Numbered from the stretch's first letter, positions 8,822 through 18,179 are shown. The stretch is 64,000 bases of DNA from an uncultured Hyphomicrobiales bacterium (GCA_903861645.1 CAIOVE010000081.1:1-64000); one strand, 5' to 3'. Notes: generated from the letters alone by a model not told the origin. Numbers and translations are program-made.

Positions 8822-10267
8822 TTACTGGGACAGGCGGAGGGCCGTCATCTGGGCGCCGATCGATGTGAAGGCGGACTGCAGGGCGGCGATGGTCGTGGCG
8901 TCGTAGTAGTAGGAGACCGAGGTCGCGCAGGACTGCAGGATGCTCTTGATCGTCGGATCGGTGACCTGGAAGGCGATGGTGTAGATCGCCACGCCGGCGG
9001 TCTTGATGTTGTTGCACGTCGCCGCGGTGACATTGTTGGCGTCCGTGACGTTGGCCGCCTCATGGTCGGGATAATTGGCGGAATGGGTGTTGAAGCCGTC
9101 GGTCATCAGAACGATGGCCTTCTTGACCGCCGGGCCATAGGCCGCGCCGTCGGCGAAGGGCGCGTTCGGCGAAACAACCCGCCAACCCCAGAGAAGACCC
9201 GGCGCGATATAGGTTTCCTGCTGCGCGACGAGGGCGTTTATTTGCGTCTTGAGACTGGCCGAGTTCGTTGTCAGGCGCTGCAGGGGCGCCGGGCAGCCAT
9301 AGCTGTAATAAAACGTCGGATCGGTCACGAGGGCCGGCACCGGATCGGTCAGGGCCACCGTGTCGTTCAGGTCGAGCGGATAGTTGCGCGAGCCGACGCA
9401 GCCGTTCCAGTTGAAATTGGACGTGTAGGTATAGGGGCCGGTCGTGCTCGTGCAGCCGCTCGCCGGCGTCAACTGGGCGTAATAGCTGCAATCGTAGGTG
9501 ACGGGCACGCCATCATTCGTTCCGGTGCAGGTGGCCGGGGTGAGCGTGGAGGAATAGGTCGCCGGCACAGAACAGGTCGTGGTCGTGGCCGTCGTCGTTG
9601 TCGTGTGCGACACCGGCGCGGTGCTGGTCAGCCAGTTGGCGCCGGCGTAGGTCGTGCCGACGTTGACGTAATAGGTGAACGGCACGAGGCCCACCTTCAC
9701 GGCGGACGCGGCGTTCGGCAGCGAGAACAGGGTGTCGACGAGGCCGCTGGCCGCGGACTGCGCGGCGGCGAGTTTCGCGCCGGTCATCGAATAGGTGACG
9801 TCCAGCACCAGCGCGACCTCCAGCTTGCCCGCGCCGAAGGTCGCCTGCGAATTCGCCACCACGGTTGTTTCGGGCGAGCCGATCAACCGCATGAATGTGT
9901 TGGGAATGGTCATTGTCGCGGAAGCGGAAACGGAGCTGGAGCCCGAATTCTGGACGTTGACCATGACGGTCGGCGTCTGCGCGACCTTATTGGCGAGCGC
10001 GGTAGACACGTACTGGGTGACGACCTGGCTCGGATTGGCCGCGCCCTGCGCGAGCGCCTGCGCCCCGGCGAGCACGGCGCCGTCGAGCGAATTCTGGAGC
10101 AGGGCTTTCTGCCGGTTGGCGAACGTGTAATCCAGCCCGAATCCCACGACCCCGAGTAGCGGCACCAGCGAAATCGCGAACAAAATCGCGGTGTTGCCCC
10201 GGTTGTCGCCAGCGAGCCCGGCTAGTCCAGAACGCAAAACGTGGAGGGGGCGGGAAATGGCGCGCAT
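8822..10267 (-). CDS. TadG-like pilus/secretion protein with von Willebrand factor A domain
   Basis: A 481-residue protein with a TadE/TadG-type N-terminus: a charged stretch (GDNRGNTAIL) leading into one membrane helix at about 27-47, then LDYTFANRQKALLQNSLDGA. A VWA domain starts near 149, with the metal-site motif D156-x-T158-x-S160. An insert at about 218-290 is rich in Thr, Tyr, Ser and Cys and probably disulfide-bonded outside the cell. TadG proteins belong to Flp pilus systems, but no other tad or flp genes are nearby. It may be an orphan adhesin anchored at the inner membrane. Confidence 0.85.
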   Translation of the reverse strand: MRAISRPLHVLRSGLAGLAGDNRGNTAILFAISLVPLLGVVGFGLDYTFANRQKALLQNSLDGAVLAGAQALAQGAANPSQVVTQYVSTALANKVAQTPTVMVNVQNSGSSSVSASATMTIPNTFMRLIGSPETTVVANSQATFGAGKLEVALVLDVTYSMTGAKLAAAQSAASGLVDTLFSLPNAASAVKVGLVPFTYYVNVGTTYAGANWLTSTAPVSHTTTTTATTTTCSVPATYSSTLTPATCTGTNDGVPVTYDCSYYAQLTPASGCTSTTGPYTYTSNFNWNGCVGSRNYPLDLNDTVALTDPVPALVTDPTFYYSYGCPAPLQRLTTNSASLKTQINALVAQQETYIAPGLLWGWRVVSPNAPFADGAAYGPAVKKAIVLMTDGFNTHSANYPDHEAANVTDANNVTAATCNNIKTAGVAIYTIAFQVTDPTIKSILQSCATSVSYYYDATTIAALQSAFTSIGAQMTALRLSQ

Positions 10268-10416
10268 GAAAACCTCGCAAGCCGGCCATCGGTTGGCGAT
10301 GGCAGGGTCGAAACGACAATGAGGATCATGCGCGCCGAAACTTTAAATTGTCTTTTGCAAGCCGGACCCGACCCAGGTTTTGTCGCTTCGGTTTACGCTG
10401 GGTTAAGCAAGCGCCA

Positions 10417-12324
10417 TCAAACCCCGATGGCGACGTGTTCCGCCTTGCCTTCCTCGGCCTCCGCGCGGCGCAGGGCCTCGTTGGCCTGATCGACCTCGCG
10501 CTGCCGGTTCCACATGGCCGCGTAGACGCCCTGCCGGGCCAGCAGATCGTCGTGGCGGCCGCGCTCGACGATGACGCCCTTGTCGAGAACGAGGATTTCG
10601 TTCGCGTTGACGACGGTCGACAGGCGGTGGGCGATGACGAGGGTCGTCCGACCCTTCGACACGCGATCCAGCGCGATCTGGATTTCACGCTCGGTGAAAC
10701 TGTCGAGCGCGGACGTCGCCTCGTCCAGCACCAGAATGGGCGGCCCCTTCAGGATGGTGCGGGCGATCGCGACGCGTTGCTTCTCGCCGCCCGACAGCTT
10801 GAGCCCGCGTTCGCCCACCTGCGCGCCATAGCCGCCGGGCACGAGCTTGATGAAATTGTCGATCTGGGCGAGGCTCGCGGCCGCCTCGACCTCGGCGTCG
10901 GTGGCGTCCCAGCGACCGTAGCGAATGTTGTACGCGATGGTGTCGTTGAACAGCACCGTGTCCTGCGGCACCATGCCGACACGGTCGCGCAGGGTTCGCT
11001 GCTGGACGGCGGCGATATCCTGCCCGTCGATGGTGATGCGCCCGGCCTGCGGCTCGTAGAACCGGAAGATCAGACGCGAGATCGTCGACTTGCCCGCGCC
11101 TGAAGGGCCGACGATGGCGACGGTCTGCCCCGCGGGCACCTCGAAACTGACGCCGCGCAGGATCGGCCGCGCCGGATCATAGGAGAAACGAACGTCCTCG
11201 AACCGCAGCGTTCCCTCGCGAACGTCAAGCGGCGGCGCGCCGGGCCGATCCTGAATTTCCGGATTCTGACCCAGCAGATCGAACATGGTCTCGATGTCGA
11301 TGACCGCCTGCTTCACCTCGCGATACAACATGCCCATGAAATTCAGCGGTTGATAAAGCTGGATCATCATGGCGTTGACGAGCACGAAATCGCCGATGGT
11401 GTGCGTGCCGGCGCGAATGCCGCTAATGCACATGAGCATGACGATGGCGAGGCCAATCGTGAAGATGACGCCCTGCCCCGAATTCAGCACGGCGAGCGAC
11501 ACATAGCTGCCGACCGATAGCCGCTCGTAGCGCTCCATCGCCTTGTCGTAGCGCGCGGCCTCGCGCTCCTCCGCGCCGAAATACTTGACGGTTTCGTAGT
11601 TCAGCAGGCTGTCGATGGCCTTTGTGTTGGCGTCGGAGTCGCTTTCATTCATCGAGCGACGGATGGAAATGCGCCAGTTGGTGGCGACGGTCGTGAACCA
11701 GAGGTAACAGGCGATCATGATCACCACGACGAGCGAATAACGCCAGTCGAACTGGTAAAACAGCACGCCAAGGATCAGCGCGAATTCGACGACGGTCGGC
11801 AGGCCCGTCAGCATGGACAGGCGCACGATCTGCTCGATCGCCGTGCGACCGCGCTCCAGCACGCGCGTCAATCCGCCGGTCTTGCGTTCGAGATGGAAGC
11901 GCAGCGAAAGCTGATGCAAGTGGATGAACACCTGATCCGCCAGTCGTCGCACCGCGTTCATCGACACGGCCGCGAACAAAGCGTCGCGCGCCTGCGTGAA
12001 CAACTGCATGAAGGCGCGCAGGAAGCCATAAAGAATCGTCAGCGCGATGGGCCCGCCGATGGCGAGAGCGAACGTCGACTGATCGGCGCCCTTGTCCGTC
12101 AGGGCGTCCGTCGCCCATTTGAATGAAAACGGCACCATGATCGTGACGAGCTTGGCGATCAGCATCATCGCCACCGCGCCAACCGCGCGCATGCGCAGGT
12201 CGGAGCGATCCTCCGGCCAGACATAGGGCCACAGGCGCTGCACCGTGCGCATCAGGGACAATTCACGGGGAGCCGCGACCGGCGCGCTGGCCGGGCGGGC
12301 GTGGGGAACGGTTTGATCGGTCAT
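10417..12324 (-). CDS. Atm1-type ABC exporter (fused membrane and ATPase domains)
   Basis: A 635-residue half-transporter of the Atm1/HMT1 type, whose relatives export glutathione-linked metal or persulfide compounds. Six membrane helices cover about 45-350. NYETVKYFGAEEREAARYDK is the hallmark Atm1 stretch. The ATPase has Walker A GPSGAGKST at 406-414, signature LSGGE at 509-513 and Walker B ILVLDEAT at 529-536. The ATG at 12324 (MTDQTVPHARP) was preferred; an upstream in-frame extension shows no homology. A neighbouring glutathione reductase at 36.5 kb is too far away to infer linkage. Confidence 0.92.
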   Translation of the reverse strand: MTDQTVPHARPASAPVAAPRELSLMRTVQRLWPYVWPEDRSDLRMRAVGAVAMMLIAKLVTIMVPFSFKWATDALTDKGADQSTFALAIGGPIALTILYGFLRAFMQLFTQARDALFAAVSMNAVRRLADQVFIHLHQLSLRFHLERKTGGLTRVLERGRTAIEQIVRLSMLTGLPTVVEFALILGVLFYQFDWRYSLVVVIMIACYLWFTTVATNWRISIRRSMNESDSDANTKAIDSLLNYETVKYFGAEEREAARYDKAMERYERLSVGSYVSLAVLNSGQGVIFTIGLAIVMLMCISGIRAGTHTIGDFVLVNAMMIQLYQPLNFMGMLYREVKQAVIDIETMFDLLGQNPEIQDRPGAPPLDVREGTLRFEDVRFSYDPARPILRGVSFEVPAGQTVAIVGPSGAGKSTISRLIFRFYEPQAGRITIDGQDIAAVQQRTLRDRVGMVPQDTVLFNDTIAYNIRYGRWDATDAEVEAAASLAQIDNFIKLVPGGYGAQVGERGLKLSGGEKQRVAIARTILKGPPILVLDEATSALDSFTEREIQIALDRVSKGRTTLVIAHRLSTVVNANEILVLDKGVIVERGRHDDLLARQGVYAAMWNRQREVDQANEALRRAEAEEGKAEHVAIGV

Positions 12325-12444
12325 GAGTTCGGCGACGTTCTCTTGTCTTGGGCCGCCCGGCGATGAATCGGCGGCGTCTGTTACCGGGTCATATAGGACC
12401 AAAGTCGCGGCGACGCACCCCCGGAGCCGGTCGCCGCGCTTCAA

Positions 12445-13539
12445 TCAGGCCTTGAGGCCAAGCGTTTTGACCGCCGTTCCGCCGAGAATCGCGATCTTGT
12501 CGGCGGAGCCGAGCCCCGGAGTCGCCAGCACGTGGCCGACCGGATCGCGGGTCCAGGGGAAGCCGAAATCCGTTCCCACCATGACCTGCCCGACGCCAAC
12601 GGTCGCCACGAGATGGCGCAGCGCCTCGGGCGTGAAGACCAGCGAGTCGACGTAGATGTCGCGCAGGTATTCGGTCGGCTTCTTCTTGAGAACCACGTCC
12701 TTGCAGCGATCCGGGAATGTCACGCACACGGCGTCCGAGCGATCGGCGTAGGACGGCAGGAAGCCGCCGCCATGGGCGCCGCAGATGCGCAACTTCGGGA
12801 ACTTGTCGAAGGTTCCCTCGAAAATCATGTGCGACAGGGCGATGGTGGTTTCGAGCGGGTTGCCGATCACGTTGTCGAGACCGCCGTTGCCCTTCGTCCG
12901 TTTGGCGACGCCCGTCGCCTCCGAACTGTCCTGCGGGTGCATGAACAGCATCGCGCCGAGTTCCTCGGCCTTGGCCCAGAACGGATCGAACCGGGGCGAC
13001 GACAATTCCTCGCCGGCCACGGTCGGGCCGATGGCGCCGCCGCACAGGCCGAGCTTTTTCATGCCGAACTCAAGCTGTTCGGCCGCCAGTTCGGGGAATT
13101 GCAGCGCGACGCTGGCGAAGGCCGTCAGGCGGCCACCGGACGCCTTGCACATCTCCGAAAGCTTCTCGTTCTGCACATCGATCAGGCGGCGGGCCGTCTC
13201 CCGGTCCGCCTCATACCAGAAGGCGTTGATGCTCATCGCCTCGACGTCGATTCCCTGCGCGTCCATGGCCGCGAGGCGTCGTTCCATCGTCGGATTGTTG
13301 AACGCATTGCCCAGCGCGCCGCGCAGCTTGCGCTCGAGCGGCGTGTCCTTGAGCACGTCGAGCGCCTCGGGGATCACGCAATGGCAGTGAACATCGACGA
13401 CCGTGACGCGCTTGCCGTCGATCTCGACGCGCCGACGCGGGGCGCTCGGGCTACCCTGCGCGAAAGCGCCGCGCATGCCACACGCCACGCAACCGCCAGC
13501 CGCGGCCGCCGACGCGAGAAAATTCCTGCGGTTGATCAT
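12445..13539 (-). CDS. Exported amidohydrolase (ACMSD-like, amidohydrolase 2 family)
   Basis: A 364-residue protein with a twin-arginine signal (MINRRNFLASAAAAGG) ending near AFAQG. The metal-dependent TIM-barrel hydrolase fold is shown by the paired ligands H51-x-H53, LFMHPQDS, the AHGGGFLPSY segment and the late GTDFGFPW with its catalytic Asp. This arrangement is that of the decarboxylase/hydrolase group containing ACMSD, so the reaction may be a non-oxidative decarboxylation or a C-C/C-O hydrolysis. Tat export suggests it folds with its metal before secretion. Substrate unknown; no pathway genes adjoin it. Confidence 0.87.
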   Translation of the reverse strand: MINRRNFLASAAAAGGCVACGMRGAFAQGSPSAPRRRVEIDGKRVTVVDVHCHCVIPEALDVLKDTPLERKLRGALGNAFNNPTMERRLAAMDAQGIDVEAMSINAFWYEADRETARRLIDVQNEKLSEMCKASGGRLTAFASVALQFPELAAEQLEFGMKKLGLCGGAIGPTVAGEELSSPRFDPFWAKAEELGAMLFMHPQDSSEATGVAKRTKGNGGLDNVIGNPLETTIALSHMIFEGTFDKFPKLRICGAHGGGFLPSYADRSDAVCVTFPDRCKDVVLKKKPTEYLRDIYVDSLVFTPEALRHLVATVGVGQVMVGTDFGFPWTRDPVGHVLATPGLGSADKIAILGGTAVKTLGLKA

Positions 13540-13606
13540 CGTTCCTCCCGAATCCCGGCGTCATCGCGCCTTTCCGGCGCACATTACGACAAGGAATGCG
13601 GGGAGG

Positions 13607-14653
13607 CTATTTCGGCGCGACGAATATCTGACCGGGCCAGATGCGGTTGGGGTCGCGGATTTGCGCCGCGTTCGCCTCGTAAATCTGCGTGTAGCGCACG
13701 CCTCGACCGAGCACCCGCCGGCTGATGCGCCAGAGGCTGTCGCCGCGCTCGACGGTGACGGACTGGATTTCCGGCACGAGCGCGACGCCCGGCGTCGGCG
13801 GAGGCGCGACATTGGCGGCTGTGGCGACCGCCGGACGCGGGTCGGCCTTGTTCTCGGGCATGTCGAAGGGCGCCTCGGCGCGCGCGATGACCTTGCCGGT
13901 GGCGGGTTCGACGATATCCGCCCGGATGTCGTAGTGGCCGGGGCGAACGCCCTGCCCCACCTTGAGCGACCAGGCGCCGCGCGCGTCGGCCTGCACGGCG
14001 GCGACAAAGGAATTGTTGAGGTAAAGCCGCAACGAGGCGTTGGGCGGCGCCACGCCGGAACCAAGGAACGATCCGTCCTCGGCGGCGTCGGCCGAACGAA
14101 TGGCGACCGAGGGCCGGGGCGCCTCCCCCTTGCCGCCCGCGTCATTCAACACGGTCGTTGGCTGGCCGGGCGCCGACAAGGCCGCGACGACCTTGTCGCC
14201 GGCGACGCGCGGCACCATGGCCGCCACGCTTTGCTCGGAGGGAAGCGCGCCGCCCGGCCCCGCCGTCTCAAGCGTCAGCAAATGGTCCCCGGACGCGAGC
14301 GGCGTCGGCATGATGACGAACTGACCGGCGGCGTCGGTTTTCGCTTCGCCAATCTTGACGCCCCGGTTGAGCAGGGTGACCGAGGAATTGGGCTCGGCGC
14401 GACCGGCGACCACGGTTTCGCCCGATGGCGCGACGCGGACGACATCGAACGACGGGCGCGCCGGCGCGGGCTGGACGGGGGCCGCCGGCGGCGCGACCGA
14501 CACGGCCGGCGCGGCGGCGATGGGCAGAACTTCGCCGCTCGGGGGCGACGGCGCGCGCATCAGCCCGACGGCGAGCCAAGCGATCGCGCCAACGCTGATC
14601 GCGCTCGCCGCGACGCCACTCAACGCGATCGGGGTCCTGGGTACTGGAAACAT
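13607..14653 (-). CDS. LysM-domain protein with N-terminal membrane anchor
   Basis: A 348-residue protein. A hydrophobic segment (ALSGVAASAISVGAIAWLAVG) at about 10-30 acts as anchor or signal, followed by a Pro/Ala-rich linker and Ig-like segments: repeated sequences such as AEPNSSVTLLNRG and APPNASLRLYLNN resemble tandem bacterial Ig-like modules. A C-terminal LysM domain (VERGDSLWRISRRVLGRG through NRIWPGQIFVAPK) would bind peptidoglycan. This layout is common in Hyphomicrobiales. The ATG at 14653 was preferred over a GTG at 14701 because it starts just before the anchor. Confidence 0.85.
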   Translation of the reverse strand: MFPVPRTPIALSGVAASAISVGAIAWLAVGLMRAPSPPSGEVLPIAAAPAVSVAPPAAPVQPAPARPSFDVVRVAPSGETVVAGRAEPNSSVTLLNRGVKIGEAKTDAAGQFVIMPTPLASGDHLLTLETAGPGGALPSEQSVAAMVPRVAGDKVVAALSAPGQPTTVLNDAGGKGEAPRPSVAIRSADAAEDGSFLGSGVAPPNASLRLYLNNSFVAAVQADARGAWSLKVGQGVRPGHYDIRADIVEPATGKVIARAEAPFDMPENKADPRPAVATAANVAPPPTPGVALVPEIQSVTVERGDSLWRISRRVLGRGVRYTQIYEANAAQIRDPNRIWPGQIFVAPK

Positions 14654-14772
14654 CTGGGCCCTTGCCCTCGCCAAAATCCGGACAATTCTAGCCCCTAACA
14701 CGCAAATGCGCCATATCGGCGCGATACTTGCTGCGAAGGCGATGGATTCGCGGCCTGGAGACCGACCATTTC

Positions 14773-15369
14773 ATGCTGAAAAACATCTGCGTTTACTGCG
14801 GCTCATCCGAGGGGGCCGACCCCCGCTTCATGCAGGCCGCCGACAAGCTCGGCTCAATCTTCGCGCGCGAGGATCTGGGCCTTGTCTATGGCGGGGGGAA
14901 TTCCGGGCTGATGGGCGCCGTGGCGCGCGCCACGCTGGCGGGCGGCGGGCGGGTTTGCGGGATCATTCCCGAATTTCTCAAGTCCCGTGAAAACATGCTC
15001 GAGGCGGCGCAGGAGTTGATCGTCGTGCCGGACATGCACACGCGCAAGCGCCTGATGTTCGAGCGCGCGGATGCTTTCGTCGCCCTGCCCGGCGGCGTCG
15101 GCACGCTGGAGGAACTGATCGAGCAGATGACCTGGGCGCAACTCGAACGCCATAGCAAGCCAGTGCTTATTCTCGATATCGGCGGCTTCTGGCGACCCTT
15201 GCTCGGCCTGCTGGCGCATATGCGCGAGAACGGCTTCATCCGCGCCGGCCTCGAGGTGCGCTATCTTGTCGCCGAGCGCGCGGAGGACATCGTGCCCATT
15301 TTGCGCAAGTCTGTCGAACGCGCCGATCTCGCGCGCGTCGAGCCGGCCGGCGTGATCGATCGGCTGTGA
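14773..15369 (+). CDS. LOG family protein (cytokinin-type nucleoside 5'-monophosphate phosphoribohydrolase)
   Basis: A 198-residue Rossmann-fold LOG/TIGR00730 protein. The nucleotide motif GGGNSGLMG is at 40-48 and PGGVGTLEE at 106-114; R91 (MHTRK) and E113 match the catalytic pair of the family. Members cleave the N-glycosidic bond of AMP or cytokinin nucleotides. The ATG at 14773 (MLKNICVYCGSS) is the standard start; an upstream in-frame ATG adds 15 unrelated residues. It is transcribed divergently from the LysM gene, with a 119-base promoter region between. Confidence 0.9.
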   Translation: MLKNICVYCGSSEGADPRFMQAADKLGSIFAREDLGLVYGGGNSGLMGAVARATLAGGGRVCGIIPEFLKSRENMLEAAQELIVVPDMHTRKRLMFERADAFVALPGGVGTLEELIEQMTWAQLERHSKPVLILDIGGFWRPLLGLLAHMRENGFIRAGLEVRYLVAERAEDIVPILRKSVERADLARVEPAGVIDRL

Positions 15370-15440
15370 ACTTTCGCGGCATTGCCGAATGGCGAGAAAT
15401 ATCTATATGTTGAATGAACTCATCCACGGGAGGACATGAA

Positions 15441-15926
15441 TTGCGCGCAACCGGTCTCATCGCGGCCATCGGGCTGACAACGCTCGCGACCCTCACCTTC
15501 ACCGCCGCCGCGCAGGTGCCCGTTCCGGGAATTGGCGGCTTCACAACCACGGCGCCCACGGCCGCGACCGCGGTTGACGCGGCGCAGGACGCGGCGGCCG
15601 CCGCGACACAGCCCGTCGCGAAGAAAAAGTCGAAGCCGAAAAAGAAGAAGCCCTCCGCGGCGCCGGGCAAGCCGGGTCCGGGTCAGGTGCTCGTGGTCAA
15701 CCAGCGCGCCGTGGGTCTGACGTCGCTGACGCTGACCTCGATCAAGACGCCCGACAAATCGGTCGTCATCGCCAGAGGCCTCGCGGCCGGCGGCAAGGCC
15801 CTCGCCAAGGCGCCGCCGAAAACCGGCTGCGAATTCTCCATCGCCGGCGAATTCGACGATGGCGCGACGATCGAGATCGCCAATGTCGATGTGTGCAAGG
15901 ACCGCACGCTCAATCTGGTTGAATAG
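15441..15926 (+). CDS. Exported Lys/Ala-rich protein, unknown function
   Basis: A 161-residue exported protein. The TTG at 15441 is the likely start because GGGAGG ends about 8 bases upstream and the coding then opens directly on a signal peptide (RATGLIAAIGLTTLATLTFTAAAQ). Residues 35-80 are low complexity, Ala/Thr then Lys/Pro (KKKSKPKKKKPSAAPGKPGP), a likely disordered cationic linker. The C-terminal 80 residues (VLVVNQRAVGLTSLTLT) form a probable beta domain with two cysteines. No family recognised. It converges on cimA with 21 bases between the stops. Confidence 0.7.
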   Translation: MRATGLIAAIGLTTLATLTFTAAAQVPVPGIGGFTTTAPTAATAVDAAQDAAAAATQPVAKKKSKPKKKKPSAAPGKPGPGQVLVVNQRAVGLTSLTLTSIKTPDKSVVIARGLAAGGKALAKAPPKTGCEFSIAGEFDDGATIEIANVDVCKDRTLNLVE

Positions 15927-15947
15927 CGCGCGACGGGCGCCGGCGCG

Positions 15948-17540
15948 TCAGCGCGCGCCGGCCTTGTAAAGCTTGTAGACGATGGCGTCGGTGAGGGCCT
16001 GAAACGACGCGTCGATGATGTTGGCGGAAACGCCCACCGTCGACCAGCTTTCGCCCTCGCCATCGGCGAACTCGATCAACACGCGCGTGACCGCGTCGGT
16101 GCCGCCCTGAAAGACGCGCACGCGATAGTCGATGAGTTCGAGATCGCCGATGTATTTCTGATATTTGCCGAGATCCTTGCGCAACGCGAGATCGAGCGCG
16201 TTGACCGGGCCATTGCCCTCGGCCGCCGAGATATGCTCCTCGCCGTCGACGTTCACCTTCACGATGGCCTGCGACATGCCAACCATCTCGCCCGATGGAC
16301 CCGTGCGACGCTCGACGCTGACGCTGAACCGCTCGATGTCGAAATATTTGGGCACCTCGCCCAGCACCGAGCGCGCCAGCAGTTCAAACGACGCGTCGGC
16401 GCCCTCGTAGGCGTAGCCAAGCGATTCCTTTTCCTTGACCTCGTCGAGCAGGCGGCCAACGCGCGGATCGTCGCGTGACACGGCGACGCCAAGGCGTTCG
16501 AGTTCCGCCAATATGTTCGACTTGCCCGCCTGATCAGACACCAGCACGCGCCGCGCGTTGCCAACCGTCTCAGGCTCGACGTGCTCGTAGGTGCGCGGAT
16601 CCTTCACGACGGCGGAAGCGTGAATGCCCGCCTTGGTGGCGAAGGCGGAGGCGCCGACATAGGGCGCGTGGCGATCGGGCGCGCGGTTGAGCAATTCGTC
16701 CAGCGTATGGCTGATCTTGGCGATGCCCCTGAGGTTTTCGAGGCTGACGCCGGTCTCGAACCTTTCCGCGTATTCCGGCTTCAAAAGCAGGGTCGGAATC
16801 AGCGTCGTCAGATTGGCGTTGCCGCAACGCTCGCCAAGCCCGTTCAACGTGCCCTGTACGTGGCGCGCGCCGGCGCGGAGCGCGGCGAGCGAATTGGCGA
16901 CGGCGTTGCCGGTGTCGTCATGGGCGTGGATGCCCAGATGCGAGCCGGGAATATGCGTCGCGACCTCCGCGACGATGCGCTCGATCTCGTGCGGCAGCGT
17001 GCCGCCGTTGGTGTCGCACAGGATGATCCAGCGCGCGCCCGCGGCGTGGGCCGTGCGCGCGCATTGCAGGGCGTAATCGGGATTGGCCTTGTAGCCATCG
17101 AAGAAATGCTCGCAATCGAGCAACGCCTCGCGGCCGTGATTGCGCGCGTATTTGATGGAATCGGCGATGGAATCGAGGTTTTCGTCGAGCGTGCAGCCGA
17201 GCGCGACATGGACGTGATAATCCCACGATTTCGCGACGAAAACGATGGTGTCGGCTTGCGCTTCCATCAGGCCGGCGACGCCGGGGTCGTTGGCAGCCGA
17301 ACGCCCCGCGCGCTTGGTCATGCCGAAGGCTGCGAAGCGGGCGTTGCGCGTGCGCTTTTTCGAGAAAAATTCCGTGTCGAGCGGATTGGCGCCGGGATAG
17401 CCGCCCTCGACATAGTCAATGCCGAGATCGTCGAGCATGCGCGCGATGTGGCGCTTGTCGTCGAGCGAGAAATCCACGCCGGTCGTCTGCGCGCCGTCGC
17501 GCAGGGTCGTATCGAAGAGGGTCAGGCGTTCGCGGGTCAT
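15948..17540 (-). CDS. cimA: (R)-Citramalate synthase
   Basis: A 530-residue DRE-TIM metallolyase of the CimA subgroup, which condenses acetyl-CoA with pyruvate to (R)-citramalate at the start of the threonine-independent isoleucine route. The catalytic LFDTTLRDGAQ is at 8-18 and the metal-binding HAHDD at 205-209. A C-terminal regulatory domain (about 400-530) includes YRVRVFQGGTDAVTRVLIEF, where CimA/LeuA bind isoleucine or leucine as inhibitor. Length fits CimA (about 530) and not classical LeuA. The start is at 17540, after a 43-codon membrane-protein gene with only one base between. Confidence 0.9.
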   Translation of the reverse strand: MTRERLTLFDTTLRDGAQTTGVDFSLDDKRHIARMLDDLGIDYVEGGYPGANPLDTEFFSKKRTRNARFAAFGMTKRAGRSAANDPGVAGLMEAQADTIVFVAKSWDYHVHVALGCTLDENLDSIADSIKYARNHGREALLDCEHFFDGYKANPDYALQCARTAHAAGARWIILCDTNGGTLPHEIERIVAEVATHIPGSHLGIHAHDDTGNAVANSLAALRAGARHVQGTLNGLGERCGNANLTTLIPTLLLKPEYAERFETGVSLENLRGIAKISHTLDELLNRAPDRHAPYVGASAFATKAGIHASAVVKDPRTYEHVEPETVGNARRVLVSDQAGKSNILAELERLGVAVSRDDPRVGRLLDEVKEKESLGYAYEGADASFELLARSVLGEVPKYFDIERFSVSVERRTGPSGEMVGMSQAIVKVNVDGEEHISAAEGNGPVNALDLALRKDLGKYQKYIGDLELIDYRVRVFQGGTDAVTRVLIEFADGEGESWSTVGVSANIIDASFQALTDAIVYKLYKAGAR

Positions 17541-17541
17541 C

Positions 17542-17673
17542 TTACACATATCCCATGACGCGCAGAACGATCAGCACGGCGATGGCGAGCACCGCGAGCT
17601 TCAGCGCGAAGTAATACAGCCAGCGCCGCGGAAACGGCAGGCTCGATTTCCATGTCGGGTCTTCGTTGCTCAT
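17542..17673 (-). CDS. Single-pass membrane microprotein, unknown function
   Basis: A 43-residue ORF: a polar N-terminus (MSNEDPTWKSSLPFPRRW), one strongly hydrophobic helix (YYFALKLAVLAIAVLIVLRV) and MGYV at the end, with positive residues before the helix predicting the N-terminus inside. Its ATG overlaps the stop of the GNAT gene (ATGA) and its stop lies one base before cimA, so all three should be translationally coupled. That tight packing is the main evidence it is real. Function unknown. Confidence 0.68.
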   Translation of the reverse strand: MSNEDPTWKSSLPFPRRWLYYFALKLAVLAIAVLIVLRVMGYV

Positions 17674-18179
17674 TGCAGCACGCCCCGCGGTTCGTTGTCG
17701 GCGACGAATGTCTTGACCATGCTCGTGTTGGCGAGCCACTCGTCGCCGAGGGGCAGTACGTTGCGCGACATGCCGACGTAACCGCGCGCGGCGAAGAAAG
17801 GCCTCGCCGTGTCGCTGGCGTCGGTCGTCAGTTTTTTCGCGCCGCGCGCCGCGGCGAGTTTTTCCAGCGCGTCGATCAGCAACGTAGCGATTTTCGCGCG
17901 CGCGTGGTCGGGGTGCACGTAGAGCATGTCGATGCAATCGGCGCCCTTGAGCGCGGCGAAGCCGACGGGTTCGCCATCGCGCAATGCGACGAGGGTCAAT
18001 TCGCCCGCGAGCTTCTTGCCAAAGGCGGGAATGTTGTCGGCCAGCGTCATCCAGGCGGCGCGCTGGCCTTCGCTGTAATCATCCTCCGCGAGGATTTCGA
18101 TGCTGGCGCAAAAAATCTCGGCGAGCGCCCGCGCGTCAGCGGGCAGATAGGGACGCAGGGTGGCGCTTGCGGCGGTCAT
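17670..18179 (-). CDS. GNAT family N-acetyltransferase
   Basis: A 169-residue GNAT enzyme, transferring an acetyl group from acetyl-CoA to an amine. The core is recognisable: LRPYLPADARALAEIF at the start, VALRDGEPVGFAAL as beta4, IDMLYVHPDHARAKIATLLI as beta4/motif A (an acetyl-CoA pyrophosphate loop written HARAKIA), and a late FFAARGYVGMSRNV. Length is typical. It opens an apparent operon with the 43-residue membrane protein and cimA. Substrate unknown. Confidence 0.88.
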   Translation of the reverse strand: MTAASATLRPYLPADARALAEIFCASIEILAEDDYSEGQRAAWMTLADNIPAFGKKLAGELTLVALRDGEPVGFAALKGADCIDMLYVHPDHARAKIATLLIDALEKLAAARGAKKLTTDASDTARPFFAARGYVGMSRNVLPLGDEWLANTSMVKTFVADNEPRGVLQ

